Positions 24,192-35,300 of a stretch of 64,000 bases of DNA are shown here, in pieces. This stretch comes from Pseudoxanthomonas sp. PXM01 (GTDB lineage: Bacteria > Pseudomonadota > Gammaproteobacteria > Xanthomonadales > Xanthomonadaceae), in assembly GCF_014851815.1 (NCBI RefSeq), contig NZ_JACVAJ010000001.1, positions 372,001 through 436,000 on the forward strand, written 5' to 3'. The position numbers and the translations under genes were made by a program. The notes beneath the pieces are model-generated. The model did no database searches and was not told where the DNA came from. It saw only the letters and a list, made by a program, of their open reading frames with translations. Position 1 is the first letter of the stretch. Each line of letters starts with the position of its first letter.

Positions 24192-26324
24192 ATGCTCAGG
24201 CAGACAAGGCCAATCGAAAAACTCCGCGCATGGATGCTGGCCGGCATGGCGTTGCTGGCATTGGCCTGGGGACATTCCGCAACGGCGCAGACCGGTTGCA
24301 GCACCGGTGCCTGCATGTCCGCAGGTCCTCGCCTGGTATCCGTCGACAGCACGCAGGGCCCTCTCCTCAATACGCTGTTCCAGGCGCTGCTGCCCGGCAC
24401 GACCGTCAACCTGAGCGTGCTGGACTGGAACGCGCTCGCGGGTTCCAGCATCAATCTCAATGCGCTGGTCACGCGGCTCGGCGTCAACCTCGGCATCAGC
24501 GATACCTCGCAGGTGCTCAACACCGACATCACGCTGGCGCAACTGCGGCTGGCCATGGTGCAGGTGCTGCAGGCCGACGGTCAGACCGCCGCCGCCAACG
24601 CGCTCAACCTGCTGCCGCTGAGCGTCGGTTCGCTGACGGGCTCGATCCGGCTTTCGCAACTCCTGCGCATCGATCTTCCCACCGGCGCGCTCGCCGCTGT
24701 GCGGCTGCACCTGCTCGACCTGGTCACCGGTTCGGTGCAGCTCTACAACTTCCGCAACGTCCTCACCACGCCGACGCCGATCACGCTGAACACCTCCGCG
24801 CTCGGCCTGACCGGCGTGGCGAACGTGCAGCTCTGGCTGCAGGTGGTGGAACCACCGGTCTACGCCTGCGGCCCGCAGGGCACCTCATTCCACACCGGCG
24901 CGATCCGACTGAAGTTCAATCTCGACCTCGTGCAGGGGCTCAACCTGCAGGCCGTGATCAACGCGCTCAACGCCGCGGGTCTCGGCCTGGTCAACCTGTC
25001 GCTGACCGCCGATGTGCTGAAGCTTCAGCTGTACGCCGACGTCGCGCGGGCGGAAGGCACGATCACCGCCGTCGACTACGTCGCGGGCGCGGTCAGTTTC
25101 CAGGCGCGTCCCGGTCTGGTGAACCTGTATGCCGGCAGCGTCTCCGACAGCCTGTTCTTCAACCGCTCGCACGTGCTGACCCCGGCCGACGTCACGCCGC
25201 TGACGATCAACAACCTGGACCTGCGCTTCAACGTCAATCTGCTCGGCATCGGCTTGGTGGCCGTGCGCGTGCCGCTGCAGCTGACCGCACGCGCGGCGGC
25301 GACCGGCTCGCCTGCCCTGCAGAACTTCAGCGTCAACGGCCCCTTCCCGCAGACGCGCACCGCCAGCAGCGGCACCGTCAGTGCCGGCAGCCTGGTCACC
25401 AGCCTGCTCAGCACACTGGACCTGCACGTGGTGAACGGATCGCCCGAAGTGACGCTGCTCGGCTTGCCCATCCTTCCCCCGGGATTGCTCACGCCGATCC
25501 TCCACTCGGTCCTCACGGTGGTGGAAACCACCCTGCGCGGTGTGTCCAACGCGGTCCTGCAGCCGGTGTTCAACCTGCTGCTGCGCGACCTGACCGACAA
25601 CCTGCTGGGCCTGCTCGGCATCCGTATCGGCAATGCGGTGTTCACCGTCGAAGGCGTCGCACGCTCGTGCGCGGCGACACTCACGCTGACCAAGGTGCTG
25701 CAGCCCGCGGCCGACCCCGGCCGCTTCACCCTTGCCATTACGCAAGGCGCGACACCGGTGGCGAGTGCGAACAACGTCGGCAACGGGGGTGCCACCGCAC
25801 CTGCGGTCACCACGCCGGGACTCAGCTACACGTTGGCCGAAACCGCCGGCACCGGGACGCAGCTCGACCGCTACACCACCACCTGGGCCTGCCTGGACCA
25901 GGACGGCACGGCGGTCAGCTCGGGTACCGGCACCAGCTTCACGCTGAGCGCGCCCGCCACCAGTGCCACGGCGGTGGCGATCACGTGTGCCGTCACCAAT
26001 ACGCGCGCCCTGCGCTCGGATGTCTCGGTCGCCAAGACCGACAGCCAGGCGAGCTACACGCCGGGAGGAACCAGCACCTACGTCATCACCGTATCCAATG
26101 CCGGCCCCGATGCGGCCAGCGGCGTGGCCGTCAGCGATGCGCTGCCGGCCGGCATGCGGCTTTCAGGCCCATGGAGCTGCGCGGCGACCGGCAGCGGGAG
26201 CTGTCCCGCCAGCGGCGGCGCCGCCGGCGATGCCGCCGTGAACCTGAGCGTCAACGTCGATGCGGCGGGCACCGCCACGATCACGGTCCCCGTCGTCTAC
26301 AGCGCCGATCCCGCGGCGTACTGA
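24192..26324 (+). CDS. Secreted surface protein with SpaA-like and truncated DUF11 domain (first gene of surface operon)
   Basis: 710 residues starting MLRQTRPIEKLRAW, with a hydrophobic signal segment ending at ATAQ (about residue 33). The first 470 residues are rich in Leu, Asn and Thr with many short hydrophobic beta-like strands and no known family. Then comes a SpaA-like beta domain (CAATLTLTKVLQP...FTLAITQGATP) and a DUF11-type domain (RSDVSVAKTDSQASY...VSNAGPDAASGVAVSDALP). The protein stops in the middle of this DUF11 domain, at VVYSADPAAY, while the next protein begins with what looks like its missing part. I chose the ATG at 24192 because it precedes the signal peptide and has a G-rich site upstream. 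Confidence 0.85.
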   Translation: MLRQTRPIEKLRAWMLAGMALLALAWGHSATAQTGCSTGACMSAGPRLVSVDSTQGPLLNTLFQALLPGTTVNLSVLDWNALAGSSINLNALVTRLGVNLGISDTSQVLNTDITLAQLRLAMVQVLQADGQTAAANALNLLPLSVGSLTGSIRLSQLLRIDLPTGALAAVRLHLLDLVTGSVQLYNFRNVLTTPTPITLNTSALGLTGVANVQLWLQVVEPPVYACGPQGTSFHTGAIRLKFNLDLVQGLNLQAVINALNAAGLGLVNLSLTADVLKLQLYADVARAEGTITAVDYVAGAVSFQARPGLVNLYAGSVSDSLFFNRSHVLTPADVTPLTINNLDLRFNVNLLGIGLVAVRVPLQLTARAAATGSPALQNFSVNGPFPQTRTASSGTVSAGSLVTSLLSTLDLHVVNGSPEVTLLGLPILPPGLLTPILHSVLTVVETTLRGVSNAVLQPVFNLLLRDLTDNLLGLLGIRIGNAVFTVEGVARSCAATLTLTKVLQPAADPGRFTLAITQGATPVASANNVGNGGATAPAVTTPGLSYTLAETAGTGTQLDRYTTTWACLDQDGTAVSSGTGTSFTLSAPATSATAVAITCAVTNTRALRSDVSVAKTDSQASYTPGGTSTYVITVSNAGPDAASGVAVSDALPAGMRLSGPWSCAATGSGSCPASGGAAGDAAVNLSVNVDAAGTATITVPVVYSADPAAY

Positions 26325-26359
26325 TCCGGAACGCCGCCCCTTTCTCCGCGAGGCACCGC

Positions 26360-29300
26360 ATGGACGAGACCGCCGCGACTCCCGCACACCCTGCCCTCCG
26401 CCCGCTGCTGCGCAGCGTGGCGCTCGGCATCGTGCTGGCCGCGGCGGCGCCGGCGTTCGCGCAGAACTACCCCGGCAGCCTGGGCAACAGCGCCACCGCC
26501 ACACCGCCCGGCGGCGTGACCGATCCGGAGCCCGGCAACAACACCGGCACCGACACGAACACGCTGGCGGCCATCACCGGACTGAGCGTGCAGAAGACCG
26601 TCACCAGTGGCGCGACCGTCGGCAACGGCGGCACGGTGAGCTACCGCATCGACGTGGGGAACGCCGGTCCCTCGGCTGCGCTCGGCGCCACGCTCAGCGA
26701 CATCGTGCCCCCCCAACTGACGTCGGTGGCCTGGACGTGCACTGCCAGTGCAGGCTCCAGCTGCAGCGCGGCGAACGGCACGGGCAATGTGGTGCTGACC
26801 CTCGGCCTGGCGGCGGGCGGCAGCGTCGTGGTGCAGATCACCGGTGTCGCGCCGACGCTGACGCCGGCGACGATCGGGGCGAACACGGTGACGATCACGC
26901 CGCCGCCCGGCACCAGCGATCCCACGCCCGGCGACAACACCGCGACCACGCCGACGGTTCCGGTGATACCGCGCACGCTGCTCGCCTTCGCCGATTCGGC
27001 CGGTCCCGTCGACGGCACGCCCGGGCAGCCGAACGTCGTCAACGTGCTGGCCAACGACACCCTCAACGGCGTCGCGGTGGCGCCGGGCCAGGTGGTGCTG
27101 ACGTCCTCCGCGACGGCGCCGCTGACGATCAACACCGACGGCACCGTCGATGTTGCGCCGGGGACGCCGACCGGCACCTACACCGGCAGCTACCAGATCT
27201 GCGAGACCGCCGATCCCGGCAATTGCGCCACCGCACAGGTGACCGTGTCGGTGAATGCGAGCGCCACGGTGGATGCCATCGACGACGTGCTGCCGCCGCG
27301 TGCCAGCGGCACCACGGGCGCGGCCTTCAACGTGCTGGCGAACGACACCATCAACGGTGCGCCGGCCGCTGGCCTGGTCACCCTGACCGCCGACAACACC
27401 GGGCCGTTGCAGATCGCCGCCGATGGCAGCGTCACGCTCGCCGCGGGCACAGCAGCGGGCGTCTACAGCACGACCTACCGGATCTGCGAACCCGCCCTGC
27501 CCTCCAACTGCGATACCGCCAGCGCGAGCGTGCAGATCCTCGCGCCCCTCGACGCGGCCGACGACAGCCTCGGGCCCGTCAACGGCAGCACGGGCGCCGT
27601 CGCGGTGGCGAACGTGCTGGACAACGACAGCGCGGGCGGCAGCACCCCGCCCGCCGCCGGCGTGGTCACGCTGTCCGGCGGCAGCACGGCGCAGATCGTG
27701 TTCGATGCCGATGGCCGCGTCACGGTCCCGCCGGGTACCACGGCCGGCACGTACAGCGCTTCGTACACGCTGTGCTATGCCGATGCACCGACGGTCTGCG
27801 ACAGCGCAACCGTGCAGCTCACCGTGGTGACGCCGGGCGCACTCGTCGCCAATCCCGACAGCTACAGCGGCGTGAACGGCAGCGTCGGCGCGGCCAATGT
27901 CGGCAACGTGCTCGGCAACGACACCCTCAACGGGGCTGGCATCACCGCAGGACAGGTCGTGCTGACGCCGGCCGTTGCGGGTCCGGTCACCATCGGCACC
28001 GATGGCGTGGTCGCGGTGGCCGCCGGCACGCCTGCGGGCACCTACACGCCCGGTTACCAGATCTGCGAAACCGCCGTGCCCGACAACTGCGCCACGGCCA
28101 CCGCCACCGTCGTGGTGGCGACGATAGCGGCATCGCCGGACACCCTCGGACCGGCGCTGCCCGGCACCGTGGCCGGCAACGTGATCGCCAACGATTTCGT
28201 CGATGGCATACCGGCCAGCGATGCGACGGTCACCGTCACCCAGACCGCCGGCGCGCCCGGCTTCACGCTTGCGTCCGATGGCAGCGCAACCATCGCGCCG
28301 GGCACAGCGGCCGGCACGCTGACCGGCAGCTACCAGGTCTGCCAGGTCGCCGTGCCTGCGATCTGCGACACCGCCAGTATCAGCATCACCGTCGCCGCCG
28401 GCACGCTCATCGCCGCCGACGACACGCTGGGTCCCGTCAACGGCGTGAGCGGCGGCACCGCCACCGGCAACGTGCTGGCCAACGACACGCTCAACGGTGT
28501 CGCGGTCAGCGTGGGCCAGATCATCCTGACGCCGGCCAGTACCGGACCGGTCACCGTCGCCACCGATGGCAGCGTCAGCATCGCGCCCGACACGCCGGCT
28601 GGCACGTACCTTGCCGGCTACCAGATCTGCGAAGCACTGAACCCCGCCACCTGCGACAGCGCACAGGTGAGCGTCGAGGTCACCACGCTGGTCGCCAACG
28701 ACGACAATCTCGGCCCGGTCAATGGCGACACCGGCGGCGTCGCCGGCAACGTGCTGACGAACGACCAGCTCGACGGCGTTCCGCCCGGGTCCACGCAGGT
28801 GGTGTTGACGCCGACCAACAGCGGCCCGCTGACCATCGCTGCCGACGGCACCGTGCTTGTCGCCGCCGGCACGCCCGCGGGCACCTACGTCGCCAGCTAC
28901 CAGATCTGCCAGGCCGCCTCGCCATCGGTGTGCAACGGCGCCAGCGTGTCGGTCGTGGTTGTCGTCAACGCGGCGCTCAACGCGGTGGACGACGCGTTCG
29001 GTCCGGTCGATGGCACCGCCGGCAATGCCAATCTCGGCAACGTGCTGGCCAACGACACGGTGGATGGCGCCGTGCTGGCGCCGGGCAGCGTCACCCTGAT
29101 CAACCAGAGCAGTGCGCCCATCGTCATCGCCGGCGACGGCACCGTGTCCGTGCCCGCCGGCACGGCGGCCGGTCTCTACGGCGGCAGCTACCAGATCTGC
29201 GAAATCGCCAACCCGTCCAATTGCGATGTCGCCACACTGACCGTCAACGTGCGTGTCGCTGCGGCGCTCGCTGCCAACGACGATGGTCCGCTGCTCGTCA

Positions 29301-32300
29301 ACGGCACCACGGGTACCGCGGATGCGGGCAACGTGCTGACCAACGACACGTTCAATGGGGCGGCGATCGTGGCCGGAAACGTCACCGTCATCAGTGCGGC
29401 CAGCGCGCCGGTCACCATCGCCGGCGATGGCACGCTCGGCGTGGCCGCCAATGCGGTGCCGGGCACATATGCCGCGGGCTACCGGATCTGCGAGGTCGCG
29501 GCGCCGGACAACTGCGATACCGCGATAGCCACCGTGCGCGTGTCGACGATGGGTGCGATCGATGACACGCTGGGTCCTGCCGGTCCGGGCGGTGTGGCCG
29601 GCAATGTGCTGGCGAACGACGTCGTCGACGGCGCGCCCGCGACAGCGGCGACGGTCACGCTCACCCAGACGGGCGGTGCGCCCGGGTTCACCCTTGCCGC
29701 CGACGGCAGCATCACCATCGCGCCGAATACGCCGGCCGGCACGCTGTCCGGCAGCTACCAGGCGTGCCAGGTCGCGCAGCCGACGATCTGCGACACCGCG
29801 ACCGTCAGCGTCAATGTCGGTGCCGCCGCGCTGGCCGCCAACGACGACGCGCTGGGCCCGGTCGATGGCACCACCGGAGGCACGGTGGCGGGCAACGTGC
29901 TCGCCAACGACACGCTCGACGGAGGCGCCGTGGCCGCTGGCCAGGTCGTGCTGACGCCCACCAATGTGGGGCCTGTGAGCATCGCCAGCGACGGCAGCAT
30001 CACCGTGGCGGCAGGGACGCCTGCAGGTTCCTACGTTGCCGGCTACCAACTGTGCGAAACACTCAACCCCACCAACTGCGATACCGCCCAGGTCGTCATC
30101 GCGGTGACCACGCTGATGGCCAACGACGACGCGCTGGGCCCGGTCAATGGTGGCCTGGGGGGCGTAGCCGGGAACGTATTGACCAACGACCGGTTGGATG
30201 GCGCGCCGTTCGCCGCGGGCGCGGTCGTACTGACGCCCACCAGCAACGGGCCGCTGACGATCGGCGCCGACGGTACGGTGACCCTCGCCGCCGGCACCGC
30301 GGCAGGCACCTACACCGCCAGCTACCAGATCTGCCAGACGGCGCAGCCGTCGGTCTGCGATGGCGCCAGCGTGTCGGTCACCGTCACCGTCAATGCGGTG
30401 ATCAACGCGGTGGACGATCTGCTGGGCCCGGTCGATGGCATGACCGGCAACGCCAATGTCGGCAACGTGCTGACCAACGACACGCTGGACGGGGTGGCGC
30501 TGGCGCCCGGCATCGTCACTTTGGTCAGTTCCCCGAGTGCACCGCTCGTTGTCGCGGCCGACGGCACGGTCTCGGTGCCGGCAGGCACCGCCGCCGGCGT
30601 CTACAACGGCAACTACCGCATCTGCGAAACCGCCAACCCCGGCAACTGCGATACCGCGGCGCTGACCGTCGTGGTGTCCTCGCTGGTGGCGAACGACGAC
30701 ACGCTCGGGCCCGTGGCGCCGGGTGCGTCGGCCGGCAATGTACTGGCGAACGATCTCGTCGACGGCGTCACCGCCACCTCCGCCACCGTCATCCTCACCC
30801 AGACCGGTGGCGCCCCCGGCTTCACCATCGCCTCCGATGGCACGGTGACCATCGCGCCCGGTACATCGGCCGGCACGCTCACGGGCGCTTACCAGGCCTG
30901 TCAGGTCGCGCAACCGACCATCTGCGATACGGCCACCATCAACATCACCGTCAGCGCCGGCAGCGTAGCCGCCAACGACGACACGCTCGGCCCCGTCGAC
31001 GGCGTGACCGGTGGTGCGGTTACGGGCAACGTGCTGGCCAACGACACGGTGAACGGTGTCGCCGTGAGTGCCGGCCAGATCGTGCTGACACCGTCCAGTG
31101 CGGGACCGGTGACGATCGCGGCCGACGGCAGTGTCGTGCTCGCCGCGGGCACGTCCGCCGGCGCGTACGTCGCTTCCTATCAACTGTGCGAAGCCGTGAA
31201 CCCGGGCAACTGCGACACCGCGCAGGTGACCGTCGCCGTCACCACGCTGGTGGCCGGCGACGACGCGCTGGGTCCGGTCAATGGCAGCCTCGGTGGCGTG
31301 GCGGGCAACGTGCTGACCAACGACCGCCTCAATGACGCACCGTTCGCCGCCAGTGCCGTCGTGCTGACGCCGGGCAACAGCGGCCCGTTGACCATCGCCA
31401 TCGATGGCAGCGTCAGCGTCGCGGCCGGCACCACGCCCGGCACCTACACCGCCAGCTACCAGATCTGCGAAGCCGCACAACCGGCAATCTGTGATGGCGC
31501 CAGCGTGTCGGTGACGGTCGCCGGCAATGCGGCCATCAACGCGGTGGACGATGCGTTCGGTCCGGCCGATGGCACGACCGGCAACGGCAATCTCGGCAAC
31601 GTGCTCGCCAACGACACGCTGGATGGCGTGACGGTCACGACCGGCAACGTCACCCTGACCAGCACCGTGGTTGCCCCGCTGTCGATCTCGCCCACCGGCG
31701 TGGTGGCGATCGCGCCGAATACCGCCGCCGGCGTCTACAGTGGCAGCTACCAGATCTGCGAAACCTCCAATCCGACCAACTGCGATGCCGCGTCGATCGC
31801 CGTCGTGGTGTCGTCGCTGGCCGCGAACGACGACATGCTGGGTCCGGTCCTGCCGGGCGCACCGGCGGGCAACGTGCTGGCGAACGACCTCAATGACGGC
31901 GTACCTGCCACACCGGCGACCGTCGTCCTCACCCAGACCGGCGGCGCGCCCGGCTTCACCGTCGCACCCGACGGCAGCGTGACCATCGCCCCGAACACGC
32001 CGGCTGGCACGCTCACCGGTGGCTACCGGATCTGCCAGGTCGCGCAGCCCACGATCTGCGACACCGCCACCGTCAGCATCACCGTCGGTGTCGGCACGCT
32101 GGCCGCCAACAACGACGCACTGGGTCCGGTCGATGGCATCACCGGCGGCACGGTCGGCGGCAACGTCCTCGCCAACGACACGCTCAACGGCAACGCGGTG
32201 ACCGCGGGCCAGGTCGTACTGACGCCGATCAATGCGGGACCGGTCACGATCGCCAGCGACGGCAGCGTCAGTCTCGCGCTGAACACCGCGGCAGGCAGCT

Positions 32301-35300
32301 ACCTTGCCGGCTACCAGCTGTGCGAAACCCTCAATCCGAGCCATTGCGTCACCGCCCAGGTGACGGTGGCGGTGGCCACGCTGGTCGCGGATGACGACGT
32401 GCTCGGCCCCGTCAGCGGCAATGCCGGTGGCGTGGGCGGCAACGTGCTGACCAACGATCGCCTCAACGGGGCGCCGTTCGCCGCGGGCGCTGTCGTGCTG
32501 ACCCCCGTCAACAATGGCCCGTTGACCATTGGCGCCGACGGCACCGTCATAGTGGCGGCCGGCACGCCCGCCGGCACCTACAGCGCCAGCTACCAAATCT
32601 GCCAGGCCGCATGGTCGTCGCTCTGCAACGGCGCCAGCGTGTCGGTCACTGTCGCCGTCAACGCCGTGATCAATGCGGTGGACGACGCGTTCGGTCCCGT
32701 CGATGGTGCGACCGGCAGTGCCAGTCTCGGCAACGTACTGGCCAACGACACACGCGATGGCGCGACTGTCGTGGCGGGCAGCGTCACGCTGACCAGCACC
32801 ACCGCCGCACCGCTCGCACTCGCCAGCGACGGCACCCTGTCCGTGCCGGCGGGCACGGCCGCCGGTGTCTACAGCGGCAGCTACCAGATCTGCGACATCG
32901 CCAACCCCGCCAACTGCGACGGTGCGACGCTGACCGTCGTGGTGTCGTCGCTGGCGGCGAATGACGACACGCTCGGCCCCGTTGCACCCGGCGCGTCGGC
33001 GGGCAGTGTGCTCGCGAACGACGTCGTCAACGGCGCCCCGGCCACCTCCGCCACGGTGACGCTCACCCAGACCGGCGGCGCACCCGGTTTCACCCTCGCC
33101 CCGAGCGGTGTCGTGACCGTCGCACCGAACACACCGGCCGGCACGCTGACCGGCAGCTACCAGGCCTGCCAGATCGCGCAGCCGACGATCTGCGACACCG
33201 CCACCATCAGCATCACCGTCAGCGTCAGCCCGCTGCTCGCCAACGACGACACGCTGGGTCCGGTCGAAGGCATGACCGGTGGCGCGGTCGCCGGCAACGT
33301 GCTGGCCAACGACACGCTCAACGGTGCCGCCGTCAGTGCCGGCCAGGTCGTGCTGACGCCGTCCAATGCAGGACCGGTCACGATCGCACCCGATGGCAGT
33401 GTGAGCATCGCCACGAACACACCCGCCGGCTCCTACGTCGCCGGCTACCAGCTGTGCGAAACGGTAAACCCCGCCAACTGCGATACCGCGCAGGTGATCA
33501 TCACGGTCACCACCCTGGTCGCCGACGACGACGCGCTGGGTCCGGTCAACGGCGGCCTGGGGGGCGTGGCCGGCAACGTGCTGACCAACGACCGCCTCGA
33601 CGGCACGCCATTCGCCGCCGGTGCGGTGGTGCTGACACCGACGAACAGCGGCCCGTTGACCATCGCCCCCGATGGAGCCGTGACCGTTGCGGCCGGCACC
33701 GCCGCCGGTACCTACGCCGCCAGCTACCAGATCTGCAACGCGGCCTGGCCGTCGATCTGCGACAGCGCCAGCGTGTCGGTCACCGTCGTCGCCAGCGCGG
33801 CGATCAATGCGGTGGACGACGTGTTCGGCCCCGTCGACGGCACGCCCGGCAGCGCCAACCTCGGCAACGTGCTCGGCAACGACACGGTGGACGGCGCACC
33901 GATCAACATCGCGGCCTTCACGCTGGTGAGCACCGCCGCATCGCCGTTGTCGATTTCCCCCGCCGGCGTGGCGGCACTCTCTCCCAATGCCCCCGCCGGC
34001 ACCTATACCGCCACCTACACGCTGTGCGATGCGGGTGACACGAGCAACTGCGACACCGCCACCGTCACCGTGCAGGTCGTACGCGTGGATGCGCAGAACG
34101 ACAGCTTCAGCCTGGCCAGCGGAACGGCCGGGGGCGTGGTCGGCAACGTGCTCAGCAACGACGCGCTCAACGGCGGTACCCCGAACGTGGTCACCGCCTT
34201 CTGGGGAGGACTGTTCGACAGTCACCTCAGCATCGAGCCCAACGGCGACCTGCGCGTGCTCGCGGGCACGCCGGCCGGCACCTATGCAGGCAACTACACC
34301 GTCTGCGTACGCAACGCACCGTCGATCTGCGACGCCGCCACGGTGACCGTGACCGTGGCGAGCGGCCCCAGCAGCCTGGCCGCGGCGAACGATACCGGCA
34401 GCGTGGACGGTCGCAGCGGTGGTGTGGCCGTGGCCAACGTGCTGGCGAACGACAGCCTGGGTGGCACGGCACCGACCACGGCGCAGGTGGCGCTGTCGGT
34501 CGTCACGCCACCGGCCAACCCCGGCATCGTGCTCGACCTCGCCAACGGTGCGGTGACGGTGGCCGCGGGAACGCCGGCTGGCAACTACTCGTTGCGCTAC
34601 CGCGCCTGCGAACAGGCCGAGCCTGCGAACTGCGTCGAGGCGCTGGCGATCGTCGCGGTCACCGCGGTCGCGATCGACGCCATCAACGATTCCGCCGGTC
34701 CGGTCGACAGCGGAACGCCATCGGTGGTGAACGTGCTGACGAACGACACGCTCGCTGGTACGCCGGTGGCGACGGGTCAGGTGAGCTTGTCGGTGGTCAC
34801 CGCCTCCCCGGCGCTGATCCTGCACGCCGACGGCCAGGTGGACGTCGTCGCGGGCACGGTGGCGGGCAGCTACAGCGCCACCTATCGGATCTGCGAAGTG
34901 CTGAATCCCGCCAACTGCGACCAGGCTACCGTGACGATAGGTGTTGCCGTCACCGCGATCGATGCCGTCGACGACGCCGCGCCGGCACCGATCGCCTCCG
35001 GGACAGGCGGCCAGGCCATCGCCAACGTCACCGCCAACGACACGCTGGGCGGCGTCGCGGTGTCGTTGAACCAGGTACTGCTGACGCAGGTGTCCAGCAC
35101 GCAGGCGAACGTGCAGCTCAACGTCGCCACCGGCGCGGTCACCGTCGCGCCGCGCACGCCTGGCGGCACCTACACGCTGGTTTACCGGCTGTGCGAACGG
35201 CTCAATGTCGGCAATTGCGATGAGGCCACGGCGACGGTGACCGTCGCCCTGCCCAGCCTGGATGCGGTGGACGATGCGCCGGCGCCGGTGCCAGGCGGGA

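Noticed and set aside
26297-34825. An antisense open frame of 2,842 codons across the giant surface gene
   Set aside because: It mirrors the repeat structure of the sense gene, has an Arg/Gly/Asp/His-rich composition without domains, and arises from GC-rich codon bias repeated about 30 times.
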